Origin: Mesorhizobium onobrychidis
GTDB taxonomy: Bacteria > Pseudomonadota > Alphaproteobacteria > Rhizobiales > Rhizobiaceae
Assembly: GCF_024707545.1 (NCBI RefSeq)
Contig: NZ_CP062229.1
Coordinates: forward strand, 6,615,501-6,679,500
DNA length: 64,000 nucleotides
Direction of reading: 5' to 3'
The position numbers and the translations under genes are program-made. The notes beneath the pieces were generated by a model that was not told the origin of the DNA, made no database searches, and saw nothing but the letters and a program-made list of their open reading frames with translations. Every line of letters starts with the position of its first letter. The first letter of the stretch is position 1. Shown here piece after piece: positions 48,016 through 59,094 of the stretch.

Positions 48016-49370
48016 CCACGCAGGTATCAGAATATGATGACGACGCTGTGATCTGCCCTGCAGATCCGGCGATCTCGTCTTTGAGAGCTACAGCAAAGCG
48101 GATCGACACGCGCGGTGTGCGTGGCAGGATCACGCGGGCTGTCGGCACACTGGTCCATGCCGTCATGCCAGACACTCGTATTGGGGAACTTTGCCTCCTA
48201 CAGGACCCGCGAACCGGACTGTCGCTCGAAGCCGAGGTGATCGGCCTGGTGGATGATGGCGTATTGCTGACGCCGATCGGTGACTTGGTCGGCCTCTCCA
48301 GCCGCGCGGAAGTCGTGGCTACTGGACGAATGCGTGAAGTACCCGTCGGCGGCGACTTACTCGGCCGAGTGATTGACAGTCGTTGCCGTCCACTGGACGG
48401 CAAAGGCCAAATCAAAACCGCCGAGACTCGGCCGCTGCACGGCAGAGCCCCAAATCCAATGACAAGGCGCATGATTGAGCGGCCCTTCCCGCTCGGGGTC
48501 CGTGCCCTGGATGGTCTCCTGACGTGCGGCGAGGGCCAGCGGATCGGTATTTACGGCGAGCCAGGTTGTGGCAAGTCGACGTTATTGTCACAGATCGTAA
48601 AAGGTGCTGCCGCTGACGTCGTCATAGTCGCGCTCATAGGCGAACGAGGACGTGAAGTTCGTGAATTCATCGAGAGGCATCTTGGGGAGGAGGGCCTTCG
48701 CCGTGCGGTCGTGGTTGTTGAAACGTCCGACCGCTCGGCTGTTGAGCGGGCACAATGTGCTCCGATGGCGACAGCGCTCGCGGAGTATTTTCGCGAACAA
48801 GGGCTACGCGTTGCTCTCATGCTGGACTCGCTGACACGCTTCTGCCGCGCCATGCGCGAAATAGGCCTTGCTGCGGGTGAGCCGCCGACACGACGGGGCT
48901 TTCCTCCTTCTGTCTTTGGCATGCTGCCAGGCTTGCTGGAGCGCGCTGGCATGGGTGAGCGTGGCTCAATCACGGCTTTCTATACTGTGCTTGTAGAAGG
49001 CGATGGCACAGGTGATCCGATCGCCGAAGAATCGCGCGGCATTCTCGATGGCCATATCGTCCTCTCACGCTCGATTGCAGCGCGATCGCATTTCCCCGCT
49101 ATCGATATACTGCAGAGTCGCAGCCGCGTAATGGATGCGGTCGTTTCGGGGACACATCGCAACGCAGCATCCTCCTTTCGTGAACTCCTCTCGCGGTATG
49201 CCGAGACCGAGTTCTTGATCAATGTCGGCGAATACAAGGAAGGCGGCGATCCCCTGACGGACCGGGCTGTCGCGTCAATCGACGAACTGAGGGAGTTTTT
49301 GCGCCAGAGCGAAGACGAGGCGTCAGGGTTTGAGGAAACGGTCGCATGGATGTCGCGTCTGACCGCGTGA
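48012..49370 (+). CDS. rhcN: RhcN, T3SS ATPase (SctN)
   Basis: A 452-aa ATPase that unfolds and feeds substrates to the export gate. Walker A is at 182-190 (GEPGCGKST), Walker B is LRVALMLDSLTRF, and the GERGREVREF and PTRRGFPPSVF signatures of the flagellar/T3SS ATPase family are present. The sequence is intact. Start overlaps rhcL by four bases. Confidence 0.96.
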   Translation: MTTQVSEYDDDAVICPADPAISSLRATAKRIDTRGVRGRITRAVGTLVHAVMPDTRIGELCLLQDPRTGLSLEAEVIGLVDDGVLLTPIGDLVGLSSRAEVVATGRMREVPVGGDLLGRVIDSRCRPLDGKGQIKTAETRPLHGRAPNPMTRRMIERPFPLGVRALDGLLTCGEGQRIGIYGEPGCGKSTLLSQIVKGAAADVVIVALIGERGREVREFIERHLGEEGLRRAVVVVETSDRSAVERAQCAPMATALAEYFREQGLRVALMLDSLTRFCRAMREIGLAAGEPPTRRGFPPSVFGMLPGLLERAGMGERGSITAFYTVLVEGDGTGDPIAEESRGILDGHIVLSRSIAARSHFPAIDILQSRSRVMDAVVSGTHRNAASSFRELLSRYAETEFLINVGEYKEGGDPLTDRAVASIDELREFLRQSEDEASGFEETVAWMSRLTA

Positions 49371-49894
49371 ATCATATTCAGGCTTCGAGGCTACGGCTCC
49401 TGAAGGAAATGCAAGAGCGTCGTGCCCTCAGTGAGCTGTCCAAGAAGGAAGCCCAGCACCATATGGCCACCTTAGCCGCACAGAATGCCTGCCGAGAGCT
49501 TGCAATGGCACAACAACATTGCTCAACGGCCGAAGCAGCGCTCTACCAGGAGCTGATGACGCTCGACGACTTGTCTAGCACCACGCTCGACCGGCACCAC
49601 CTCCATATTGAGCGGCTTGCGGCTGAGATCACTCGCAGCCGGCAGATGCTCGATAATGCGCGCGTCGCCGAAGAAAAGGCCGAGTTAGCGGCGTCCGAGA
49701 CGCGGGACCTATGGGCCGCATGTTCGGCGGCAACGCAAAAATGGCGCCAAATCGAGGACGACGTCCGGCGCGCCGTCGAGATCCATTCGGAGGCCGCAGG
49801 CGAGATCGAGGCCGACGATGAGATACTGCTTCGGTTTGGGAGGGGTCCGCTTACCCAGGTCGCGAAAACAGATTCGATTACCCGCAGGTCCTGA
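49346..49894 (+). CDS. T3SS stalk protein, SctO (Y4yJ-like)
   Basis: A 182-aa, mostly helical protein (long stretches such as LLKEMQERRALSELSKKEAQ and ITRSRQMLDNARVAEEKAEL) in the position of y4yJ/rhcO between rhcN and rhcQ. SctO/FliJ proteins form a coiled-coil stalk in the ATPase ring. The ATG at 49346 overlaps rhcN by 25 bases. Confidence 0.85.
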   Translation: MDVASDRVNHIQASRLRLLKEMQERRALSELSKKEAQHHMATLAAQNACRELAMAQQHCSTAEAALYQELMTLDDLSSTTLDRHHLHIERLAAEITRSRQMLDNARVAEEKAELAASETRDLWAACSAATQKWRQIEDDVRRAVEIHSEAAGEIEADDEILLRFGRGPLTQVAKTDSITRRS

Positions 49895-50975
49895 GAATGA
49901 CAGAACCGTACAGTTTTTGGCAGCCGCTTTGGTGAGCCCCACTCTATTGGAACCAGTGCTGACACTGTCCCACGAGGTCGCCGCGTGGCTGAATGACACA
50001 GCGGCTTCCCGCAGACCGTTTCAGAGCCGGATCAACGACGTGCCGCTATCGGTGCGAATGGCAGGGCTTGTCATGCAGGAGAAATCTGCTGCCGTCATTC
50101 CAATGTTTGACTGCATTTGGAGGGTCGGAGCTGAGACGGTCGTCCTGTCGATATCGCGGTCGCTTGTAGAGGGGCTCTTCGCTGCAGTGCAGAAAGGGCT
50201 GACTTTCCCTTCCGAGCCGACGGCTTCACTCATTGTGGAACTTGCACTTGAGCCGCTTATCGCTCGACTGGAGTATACGACACAGCTGAACGTGCAACTG
50301 GTGCGCGTGTGTGAAGCCGCGACACTGGCTCCCTATCTCGAACTGGATATCGACTTCGGCCCGGTCAGTGGCAAGGGTCGTCTGTTCCTGTTCTCGCCTC
50401 TTGATGGCTTGGTGCCGTCCGCGTTTCGCGCTCTGGGCGAACTGTTTGGCCAGTTACCGCGACAGCCGCGCGGATTACTTTCAGACCTCCCGATCGTGGT
50501 TGCAGGGGAGATCGGCACGCTGCGCGTTCCTGCGGCGCTTCTTCGAAAAGCATGTGCCGGTGATGCGCTGTTGCTGGACATGGCACCGTTCGGCCGCGGC
50601 CAGATCACCTTATCTTTCGGCCAATTGTGGGCCGGTGCAGATCTTGAGGGCGACCAGCTAGTCCTGCGCGGGGCCTTCCGCCCGCGATCATGTTCTTTGG
50701 AGAATGCGCATATGACACAACCTGGATCGCAACTAGGGCTGACGGAGGATCTCGACGAAGTCGAGATCATGCTTGTCTTTGAGTGCGGCCGCTGGCCTAT
50801 TCCTCTAGGGGAATTAAGAAGTGCCGGCGAAGGGCATATTTTCGAACTTGGACGGCCGATTGAGGGTCCGGTCGATATACTTGCCAATGGTCAGTGTATC
50901 GGGCGTGGCGACATCGTGCGCATCGGAGATACGCTGGGCATCAGGCTCCGCGGCGGGTTGGGATGCAATGACTGA
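49818..50975 (+). CDS. rhcQ: RhcQ, T3SS C-ring protein (SctQ)
   Basis: A SctQ homologue of up to 385 residues with a surface-presentation (SPOA) domain at the C-terminus (LGELRSAGEGHIFELGRPIE, GPVDILANGQCIGRGDIVRI). The ATG at 49818 overlaps the previous gene by 77 bases. A start near 49929 (GTG) is possible but has no ribosome site, so the N-terminus is uncertain. The stop overlaps rhcR by 8 bases. Confidence 0.9.
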   Translation: MRYCFGLGGVRLPRSRKQIRLPAGPENDRTVQFLAAALVSPTLLEPVLTLSHEVAAWLNDTAASRRPFQSRINDVPLSVRMAGLVMQEKSAAVIPMFDCIWRVGAETVVLSISRSLVEGLFAAVQKGLTFPSEPTASLIVELALEPLIARLEYTTQLNVQLVRVCEAATLAPYLELDIDFGPVSGKGRLFLFSPLDGLVPSAFRALGELFGQLPRQPRGLLSDLPIVVAGEIGTLRVPAALLRKACAGDALLLDMAPFGRGQITLSFGQLWAGADLEGDQLVLRGAFRPRSCSLENAHMTQPGSQLGLTEDLDEVEIMLVFECGRWPIPLGELRSAGEGHIFELGRPIEGPVDILANGQCIGRGDIVRIGDTLGIRLRGGLGCND

Positions 50976-51633
50976 GATCCAGCCGCCAATCCTGGCGCTT
51001 CTCGCGGTTACCGCCGGACTGGGTCTGCTGGTTTTAGCAGTCGTCACGACCACGGCCTTTGTAAAGGTATCGGTTGTTCTTTTCCTTGTGCGCAATGCGC
51101 TCGGGACTCAGACGATACCACCTAACATAGTGCTGTACGCCGTGGCATTGATCCTCACCATGTTCGTTAGCGCGCCCGTTGTTGAACAGACCTATGATCG
51201 GTTGACCGATCCGAAGCTACATTATCAGACGTTCGATGACTGGGTAAGCGCCGCCAAATCCGGGAGCGAGCCCCTGCGTGATCATCTTAAGAAGTTCACA
51301 AATGAAGAGCAGAGACAATTTTTTCTCTCGTCGACCGAAAAAGTCTGGCCAGAGGAAATGCGTAACAAAGCCACAGCTGAAGATTTGTCCATTATGGTCC
51401 CATCTTTTCTAATTTCTGAGCTAAAGCGCGCGTTTGAGATTGGATTTCTCCTCTATCTTCCTTTTATCGCTATCGATCTTATTGTGACGACAATTTTGAT
51501 GGCGATGGGCATGTCCATGGTATCCCCAACGCTTATATCTGTCCCTTTCAAACTCTTCGTGTTCGTCGCTATTGATGGTTGGTCGAAATTGATGCACGGA
51601 CTTGTGTTGAGTTACACGATACCGGGAGGTTGA
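50968..51633 (+). CDS. rhcR: RhcR, export-gate protein (SctR)
   Basis: 221 aa with four strong membrane segments (LLAVTAGLGLLVLAVVTTTA, NIVLYAVALILTMFVSAPVV, FEIGFLLYLPFIAIDLIVTT, and the last near LISVPFKLFVFVAIDGW), plus the FliP/SctR signatures FVKVSVVL and FLISELKRAFEIGF. The ATG at 50968 is chosen because it overlaps the rhcQ stop and fits family length; an in-frame ATG at 50821 would add unrelated residues. Confidence 0.95.
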   Translation: MTEIQPPILALLAVTAGLGLLVLAVVTTTAFVKVSVVLFLVRNALGTQTIPPNIVLYAVALILTMFVSAPVVEQTYDRLTDPKLHYQTFDDWVSAAKSGSEPLRDHLKKFTNEEQRQFFLSSTEKVWPEEMRNKATAEDLSIMVPSFLISELKRAFEIGFLLYLPFIAIDLIVTTILMAMGMSMVSPTLISVPFKLFVFVAIDGWSKLMHGLVLSYTIPGG

Positions 51634-51911
51634 CCATCGCCGAATCCAATATTGTCACTCTAATGAGCCAATCGTTGGTGGTATTCATGATCTGGATTCT
51701 GCCCCCGCTCATTGCATCGGTGATCGTTGGCTTGGTCATTGGCATCATCCAGGCGGCAACGCAGATCCAGGATGAAAGTCTGCCACTCACCGTCAAGCTT
51801 CTGGTTGTTGTCGCGGTTATTGGCTTGGCTGCGCCTGTGCTGAGCGCACCGCTGATAGAGCTAGCCAACCAGATCTTTACCGAGTTTCCCGCCATGACAC
51901 TTAGCTACTAG
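51630..51911 (+). CDS. rhcS: RhcS, export-gate protein (SctS)
   Basis: About 93 residues with two membrane helices ([36 protein letters not shown]) and the conserved [11 protein letters not shown] loop of the FliQ/SctS family. The TTG at 51630, overlapping the rhcR stop and preceded by GGGAGG, restores the usual SctS start ([12 protein letters not shown]). The ATG at 51663 would remove it. The start is uncertain. Confidence 0.9.
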   Translation: MTIAESNIVTLMSQSLVVFMIWILPPLIASVIVGLVIGIIQAATQIQDESLPLTVKLLVVVAVIGLAAPVLSAPLIELANQIFTEFPAMTLSY

Positions 51912-51919
51912 GCTCTGCC

Positions 51920-52738
51920 ATGGATGCCTCACCGGCCGAGATTCAAATCCTGATCAATACGGCTATCGAACTCGTCGTTGCAGCCAGTCTCGGCGCGGCT
52001 CGCGCGATAGGCATTATGCTGATCCTACCCGTATTTACACGGTCTCAGACGGATGGGCTGATCCGCGGCTGCCTGGCTGTCGCCTTCGGATTGCCATGCC
52101 TGGCACACGTCAGCGACGGGTTGCAGGCGCTGGATCCTGATACACGTCTGATCCAGGTAACTCTGCTCGGATTGAAGGAGGTTTTTGTCGGCGCGCTACT
52201 TGGCACCTTCCTTGGCATTCCCTTGTGGGGCCTTCAGGCGGCCGGTGAATTTATCGACAACCAACGCGGCGTCACCAACCCGTCCGCACCGACCGACCCC
52301 GCGACGAACAGTCAGGCTTCCGCTATGGGCGTCTATCTCGGGATCACGGCGACTACCATCTTCGTCGCATCAGGGGGTCTGGAGACTGTGATCAGCGCTC
52401 TTTATGGTAGCTACTTGATCTGGCCCGTGTATCGGTTTCACCCAACATTGAGCATGCAAGGAGCAATGGAGACATTAGGGCTCCTCGATCAGATTATGCG
52501 CATGGCTTTGTTGGTGTCAGGGCCAGTCGTGTTCTTTATGATGCTGATTGATGTATCCATGATGCTACTGCGTCGCTTTGCACCGCAATTCAAATTGATC
52601 CAACTGTCCCCGACGATCAAGAATCTTCTCTTTCCGATTCTCATGGTCACCTACGCTGGCTATCTGGTAGAGGGTATGAAACTGGAGATCTCACAAGCGA
52701 ATGGCGCGCTTGAGTGGTTCGATAAGTTGCTGAAATGA
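51920..52738 (+). CDS. rhcT: RhcT, export-gate protein (SctT)
   Basis: 272 aa, with multiple membrane segments and FliR/SctT signatures ([59 protein letters not shown]). It forms the gate core with RhcR and RhcS. The stop overlaps the rhcU start by four bases. Confidence 0.95.
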   Translation: MDASPAEIQILINTAIELVVAASLGAARAIGIMLILPVFTRSQTDGLIRGCLAVAFGLPCLAHVSDGLQALDPDTRLIQVTLLGLKEVFVGALLGTFLGIPLWGLQAAGEFIDNQRGVTNPSAPTDPATNSQASAMGVYLGITATTIFVASGGLETVISALYGSYLIWPVYRFHPTLSMQGAMETLGLLDQIMRMALLVSGPVVFFMMLIDVSMMLLRRFAPQFKLIQLSPTIKNLLFPILMVTYAGYLVEGMKLEISQANGALEWFDKLLK

Positions 52739-53772
52739 GCGACACGAGTGAAGAGAAGACACACGCCGCAACCCCCAAGAAGCTAAACGACGCACGCAGA
52801 AAAGGGCAGTTGCCACGTAGCTCCGATTTCGTTCGGGCGGCCGGCACTTGCGCTGGGCTAGGGTACCTATGGCTAAAAGGCAGCGTGATCGAAGACAAAT
52901 GCCGCGAGGTGCTGCTATTTGCCGACAAGCTGCAGAACCTGCCTTTCGATGTCGCGGTCCGGCAGGCGGTGGTTGTGCTACTCGAACTCACACTGGCAAC
53001 TGTCGGCCCGCTGCTTGGAACCCTCGCCGCTGCGGCGATTTTGGCCAGCTTGTTAGCCAATGGTGGATTTGTTTTCTCTCTCGAGCCAATGAAGCCCACC
53101 TTTGAGAAAATCGATCCTTTTCAAGGGCTGAAGCGCTTGGTGTCTGCGCGTTCTATGGTCGAACTTGGCAAGACGCTGCTTAAGGCATTCGTTCTCAGTG
53201 CAACCTTTTCCTTTTGCCTTCTCGGCATGTGGAAGACGATGGTCTATCTGCCGGTCTGCGGCATGGGCTGTCTGGGCCTTGTCGTTGCGGGGGCAAAACT
53301 GCTGATCGGAATTGGTGCCGGCGCACTTCTGGCCGCCGGCCTGATCGATCTCCTGTTGCAGCGTGCATTGTTTCTGCGCGAAATGCGAATGACCCAGACT
53401 GAAGTCACGCGCGAGGTGAAGGATCAGCAAGGGGCGCCCGAGGTGAAGGGTGAACGACGTCGCATCCGCGAGGATGCAGCTGACGATCCTCCCCTTGGTG
53501 TGCATCGCGCCACGCTGGTCTTCAAAGGAAGGGCGATACTGATCGGTCTACGCTACGTTCGTGGTGAGACCGGGGTGCCGGTCCTGGTTTGCCGCGCCGA
53601 AGGCGAGCGCGCGTCACACCTGCTGAGCGAGGCGCGGGCGCTAGGCCTCGAAATTGTCGATAACCATGTTCTAGCGCATCAGCTCATCAGCAAAGCGAAA
53701 CTCGGCAACCCTGTTCCTGGGCAATATTTCGAGCCCGTGGCGAGAGCACTCTTCGCCGCAGGCTTGGCTTAG
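52735..53772 (+). CDS. rhcU: RhcU, export-switch protein (SctU), without NPTH
   Basis: 345 aa with four membrane segments (residues 35-205), the charged start [20 protein letters not shown], and a cytoplasmic domain from 215. Relatives cut themselves at Asn-Pro-Thr-His. Aligning by the flanking [19 protein letters not shown] shows KGRA at residues 264-267 in that position, so the cleavage motif is absent. The rest of the domain is conserved. Last core gene of the operon. Confidence 0.93.
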   Translation: MSDTSEEKTHAATPKKLNDARRKGQLPRSSDFVRAAGTCAGLGYLWLKGSVIEDKCREVLLFADKLQNLPFDVAVRQAVVVLLELTLATVGPLLGTLAAAAILASLLANGGFVFSLEPMKPTFEKIDPFQGLKRLVSARSMVELGKTLLKAFVLSATFSFCLLGMWKTMVYLPVCGMGCLGLVVAGAKLLIGIGAGALLAAGLIDLLLQRALFLREMRMTQTEVTREVKDQQGAPEVKGERRRIREDAADDPPLGVHRATLVFKGRAILIGLRYVRGETGVPVLVCRAEGERASHLLSEARALGLEIVDNHVLAHQLISKAKLGNPVPGQYFEPVARALFAAGLA

Positions 53773-54423
53773 CTGTGGGGCCTCCATGCTCGCCCCGCAA
53801 TACAAGAGGAGCTAATGACCTTTTCGACGTGTGACTGAGTGCGATCTTCCCTGCGGCCTTTACGTTTGAAATTTCCTAGCCTGAAAATTCATGCGGGTTG
53901 GCAGATGTGGCGCAAGGCGTTGAAATGACGCAGGGTTTGGTAGCTTACGCCGATTCGGTTCATTTCCCGGAGACCACACCCGCCATGAATGGTCCTATGC
54001 TGCCGCTGACCGGTTTGTCATCTGTTGGCGGCAAGCCGTCGTCACGTGTTTCGACGGGCGGCATGCTGTGTCCCGAAACAAACCCGCTGACCTCAACCCG
54101 CAAACCCTCGCCTTCCATCGCGACGGATCACCGCCTGCGCCTGGACGAGGTTTGGAAAACGCACCGCAAAGGCACCAGATCGCCGCTTCAGGGCGCCAAA
54201 AGCTCATCGCCGTGCAGCAAACGGGCTAGGCCGGCGATCGGCGTGTCAAGTTCCATGACCCATCTCCGAGCACGCCGGCTTTTTGGCTCCAGCTGGTTTT
54301 CTGTTCGAGGCTGTTCGATCCTTGCGCCATTCGCGCCGTAGTTGCGGCGCGACGATCAGTATGAGATTCGTATTGCCTCAGCGAGGAGTGCTCCCGAGCA
54401 ACTCTGCCGTTGCCTCGCTTGGA
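53773..54423. other. 650 bp between rhcU and the IS66 element
   Basis: One plus-strand frame (53898-54341, 147 aa) has no family resemblance and no clear ribosome site. Its Ser/Pro-rich text could be an effector fragment, but this cannot be supported. No nopA or nopC homologue was recognised. Confidence 0.35.
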
Positions 54424-54557
54424 TGTTCCCCGTAAGCGATGCGCCAAGGCACCTTTCCCGAAATCGTCTTGATGGTTAGGTGGTGTCAATGGGCACCGAA
54501 GTTTCCGCAAAAGTGGGCATCCAATTTTCCCTATCTGGCGGGTGAAGGTTTCGGTGA

Positions 54558-55407
<850 letters not shown>

Positions 55408-55411
<4 letters not shown>

Positions 55412-56663
55412 GACCGGCTCCCCGCGTCGGCCAGTCGCTCGGCGACGGCCTGATAGAAGTCGAGCGAGCGCCGGGCGACATGATCGCCGAGGCGGCCGAC
55501 GATGATATCCGGGGCGGTCTTCCTCGCGGCGTGGCGAGCTAACCCCTGACGATGAGCAGGATCGATCCGATATTGGCGGCGCCCCTCGATCACAGGATGG
55601 CTGGCGACCAGCCGGCCTTCGTCCAGGATGCGGATGCAGTCGGCAAGCTGGTGAACCTCGACAAGTCGCCGGGTGCGATCGGGAACGCTATAGTAGTTGC
55701 CGCCGATCGAGACGAGACCATCATGGCTGACGCGACGCTCCAGCTTGAGAAGCGCGTCGAAGGGAACTGCCGGGAGAGGTTGAAGTTCCGGCTGCTCTGC
55801 CGCGAAGGCTTCGCTGACGATGCGTTGCGTGGTGCCGTGCAGGCGAGCATTGGCGACGGTGTCGAGCCAATCTCGCAATTGCTCGTTCAGGTCCTCGAGA
55901 TTGCGGAAGCTGCGGGCCAGGAAGAAGTCCTCGCGGATATAGCGGAATGGTCGCTCGACTTTGCCCTTGGTTTTGGCGCGATACGGCCGGCAGGCTCTGG
56001 GCTGGAAGCCAAAGTGCTTGGCCAGCGCCAGCAGCGAGCGATTGTAGATGATGTGGCCTTCGTTATGTGACCGCCGTCTTCATCCTGTCGTAGAGGATCT
56101 CGATCGGTACTCCTCCAATGGCGTCGAACGCCTGCATATGACAGCGCAGCAGCGTTTGCAGGTCCTGGTGCATGACGTAGCGGGCGAAGATGTAGCGCGA
56201 GTGGCCAAGCACGAGCGAGAACAGCCAGACGATGCGCGTCACGCCCGGCGCGTCGGTGAACTCGGTGACGAAGCGCGCGAAGTCGATCTGTGCTTGATAT
56301 CCGGCCGGAGTCTCGAACCGCACCTCGAAGGGACGCACCTGCTCCTGCGGTCGGATTGCGGCCACGAAGCGCTTCACGGCGGTGTAGGCGCCGTCATAGC
56401 CGCGCTCACGAATCTCGCGCGTCAGGCGCACGGCGCTCAGATCGGGAAAGGCCGAGACCCGTTCGCGCAGATAGTCGACAAAGGGAACGATCTTGTTTGG
56501 CCGCCCCGCCTGTCGCGGGCCATAGGCGGGAAGTTCGAGCCCGCGCTCGATGTATTTGCGGACCGTCTTGGGATCGCGGCCCGTTCGCCGAGCAATCGCG
56601 GTCACGGACAGGCCCTGACGGTGTAGATCCAATATCATCAGAAGTTCTCCAAGTTGGACCACC
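55408..56663 (-). pseudogene. istA: IS21 IstA transposase, frameshifted
   Basis: From a GTG at 56663 it reads VVQLGELLMILDLHRQGLSV and TGRDPKTVRKYIERGLELPA (DNA-binding part), then QAQIDFARFVTEF with the first catalytic Asp, up to ILYDRMKTAVT. Bases are missing near 56065, and the next frame continues GHIIYNRSLLALAKHFGFQP, KTKGKVERPFRYIREDFFLA (catalytic Glu) to the end. A full enzyme cannot be made. Confidence 0.85.
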
Positions 56664-56719
56664 AGCGCCGCTCCGATTCCGATCAAATCGGGACGGACTA
56701 TCGACGCCGGAGCGAAAGC

Positions 56720-56751
56720 CGCCAGTTCCGGGACGCGTCCCGGAACTGGCG
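56720..56751. repeat. 32-bp perfect palindrome upstream of istA
   Basis: The half-site CCAGTTCCGGGACG is followed directly by its reverse complement, and the next two bases on each side also pair. It lies 57 bp upstream of the istA start, inside the IS21 end. It could be an operator or a hairpin. Confidence 0.9.
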
Positions 56752-56846
56752 ACAGCAGCGCCAACTAGGGAATTTTCGATGCCCACAATCAGGGAATATT
56801 CATCGCCCGATGACAGGTGGCTTGTTGGTCGGCGCGCCGGCGCCGA

Positions 56847-57443
56847 TCACTCCGGGTCGTAATGGGTGACGTAGTGGAGTTCGCGGAGGGCGGGGATGAC
56901 CAGGGCGATGTCTTTGTACGCCTCGTGCTCGATGATGTGCGCGGTCTCGGGCCCCGGCCTGGGCTTGCCGAGGACGGGCCTGCCCTTTTTGTCAACGCAG
57001 TAGATCAGGATCGGCAGCAGCAGGCCGTGATTGGGATTATTGAGGTCGAGTAGCCGTTTCCAGCTTTTGATGTTGAGATTCATGGCCGCGTAGAACCCCT
57101 GGCACCACGGCCGGGGATCGATGCCGCCGCTGGGCTTGGTGGCGAATCGGGGCGCATAATCCTGCGGTCTGTCGAAGAGCGTCTCGTTGGTCCGATTGTG
57201 AATCCTGGCGACGCTGGCAAATACGGCGTGATCGGTTGCAGAGCCTTTGGCCAAAACGTCGCGCGGCAACCCCATGAGCGGGCACATCCAGTCCTGCGGG
57301 TCCGCGAACCGCGGCCCGGTGATCGCTGCCGTTACGAAGCCATCCAGCGCCGACATGGTCCGCACCAGCGGGCGGTTGGTCTTGGCAGCCATCCAGGCCT
57401 CGAGCGCCTCGTCCGACAGCGCCATGTCATCGAGCGCGCTCAT
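56847..57443 (-). CDS. UPF0149/YecA-type accessory protein of the IS66 element
   Basis: 198 aa, starting at the ATG at 57443 that overlaps the tnpC stop. The start LSDEALEAWMAAKTNR, then SALDGFVTAAITGP and PLMGLP resemble the UPF0149/YecA family often found as a passenger in IS66-type elements. Function in transposition is unknown. The IS21 insertion lies 31 bp past its stop and leaves it intact. Confidence 0.75.
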   Translation of the reverse strand: MSALDDMALSDEALEAWMAAKTNRPLVRTMSALDGFVTAAITGPRFADPQDWMCPLMGLPRDVLAKGSATDHAVFASVARIHNRTNETLFDRPQDYAPRFATKPSGGIDPRPWCQGFYAAMNLNIKSWKRLLDLNNPNHGLLLPILIYCVDKKGRPVLGKPRPGPETAHIIEHEAYKDIALVIPALRELHYVTHYDPE

Positions 57444-59023
57444 GCCGCCAACGGGAGCGGCATCTCTTGGCGGCGCGCCCAATTCCACGGCATCAGCTCG
57501 TCCCAGCGCGAGGCTGGCCAGTCGTTCTGGATGCGCTCGGTGACATCGGCCATGTAGGCTTCGGCATCGACGCCGCAGAGCTTGCAGGTCTCGATGATGC
57601 TGAGCACGACCGCTGACCGCTCTGCCGCGGCGAAGCTGCCGGAGAAAAGCCAATTGCGCCTGCCGACCGTAAATCCACGAATGGCCCGCTCTGCGATCAG
57701 GTTGTCGGGCTCGAGCTGGCCATCGTAGAGGAAGCGGTTGAACGCGCGCCATCGCTTGGTGCCATAGGCGAAGGCCTTCGCGATATCGGCATGGCGCGAC
57801 AAACCCTTGCCTTGGCGCATAAGCTGTCGTCGCAACGCGCGGACCAGTGGTCGGGTGCGCCTTCGTCGTGCGGCCAATCGCTCGGCGGGCGGGAGTCCCC
57901 GGATCTCTTCCTCGATCCGGTAGATCGCCTGGATACCCGCCATGGCCGTGGTGCTGAGCTCGGTCGGCTGGCTGTCGTGAACGTCGAATATCTTGCGACG
58001 CAGATGGGCCAGGCAGGCAGCTTCTCGAATGGCGCCGCCCTTGTAGATCTGGTTATAGCCGCTGAAACCGTCGGCCTGGAGGGTGCCGGCAAATCCGGCG
58101 AGCTCGGTCATCACGCTCTCGCCGGCGCGGCCCAGGGTGGCGCGATACCAGGCGATCGGCGGCTCCTGCGAACCCGAATTGCGGTCGTCGGCGACATAAA
58201 CCCAGAGCGCGCCCTTGTGCGTCTTGCCGGCGCTGGGCACCAAGATCGGAAGCCGCGTGTCGTCGGTATGAATCTTGGTGCGGGTACGGCCGATCTCGCG
58301 GATGCGGTTGTAGATCGGGTCGAGCAAGGCGGCGGCGTAGCCGGCGCTGCGCGCAAGCGTGGAACGCTCGATATCGACGCCCTTGGCGGCCATCATCTGG
58401 GCCTGACGGTAGAACGGCAGATGATAGCCCCACTTCGCCATCATGATATGGGCGAGCGCGGCATAGCTGAGCTTGCCGCGTGCAATGGCCTTAACTGGTG
58501 CCGGCGCCTGGATGATTTTATCGCACGTCCGGCAGCTGTACTTAGGTCGAATGGTCTCCATCACCTGCCAGGCCTGGGCGACCAGATCGAGCATCTCCTC
58601 ACTATCTTCGCCCATGGCGCGCAGATCGCCGCCGCAGCCCGGGCAACATGCGCAAGACGGCTCGCGAACGTCGTGCTTGCGCGGCAGGTTGGGATTGAGC
58701 TTGCGCACCGGCAACACCCGAACCTTGGCGGTGTCAGCGACGATGGGCAGCTCGATATCGGGCACGCTCGCGGCGAAATCGGTCTCGAGATCTTCGAGTT
58801 CGAGCCGCATCTGGCCCAGCTTCTCGGACGAGCGGCCGAAGGCCTTGCGGTTGAAGCGATCGATCTGCAGCTGCAGGCGCTGGATGCGAAGTGCGGCCTC
58901 GGCGCGCTCTCTTCGCAGCTGTTCATCGCGTTCGGCGATGGTGATGTCGCGGGCAGAAACGGCCGCTTCCAGAAGGGCGATCCGGGCGAAGAAATCTGCG
59001 GTTGAGGGAGCTTGTTCCGACAC
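57440..59023 (-). CDS. tnpC: IS66-family transposase TnpC
   Basis: 527 aa and apparently intact. An N-terminal coiled coil (residues 10-60) is followed by a Cys-rich zinc-finger region (CACCPGCGG, then PKYSCRTCDKIIQAPAPVKA). Catalytic acids lie in HTDDTRLP, LQADGFSGYN and LIAERAIRG. It is the DDE enzyme moving the element. Accessory TnpA and TnpB lie upstream. Confidence 0.92.
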   Translation of the reverse strand: MSEQAPSTADFFARIALLEAAVSARDITIAERDEQLRRERAEAALRIQRLQLQIDRFNRKAFGRSSEKLGQMRLELEDLETDFAASVPDIELPIVADTAKVRVLPVRKLNPNLPRKHDVREPSCACCPGCGGDLRAMGEDSEEMLDLVAQAWQVMETIRPKYSCRTCDKIIQAPAPVKAIARGKLSYAALAHIMMAKWGYHLPFYRQAQMMAAKGVDIERSTLARSAGYAAALLDPIYNRIREIGRTRTKIHTDDTRLPILVPSAGKTHKGALWVYVADDRNSGSQEPPIAWYRATLGRAGESVMTELAGFAGTLQADGFSGYNQIYKGGAIREAACLAHLRRKIFDVHDSQPTELSTTAMAGIQAIYRIEEEIRGLPPAERLAARRRRTRPLVRALRRQLMRQGKGLSRHADIAKAFAYGTKRWRAFNRFLYDGQLEPDNLIAERAIRGFTVGRRNWLFSGSFAAAERSAVVLSIIETCKLCGVDAEAYMADVTERIQNDWPASRWDELMPWNWARRQEMPLPLAA

Positions 59024-59094
59024 CCAAAACCTATACCCGAAAGACCCTCGTTACGGAAGCAGAATCATCACAAAATCAATAAGAAACGTCCAAA

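Noticed and set aside
53898..54341. 147-aa plus-strand frame after rhcU as nopA/nopC or an effector
   Set aside because: No similarity to known Nop proteins that I can see, no tts box and no ribosome site.
57791..59005. Plus-strand 404-aa open frame
   Set aside because: Antisense shadow of the intact IS66 tnpC; no domain and no ribosome site.
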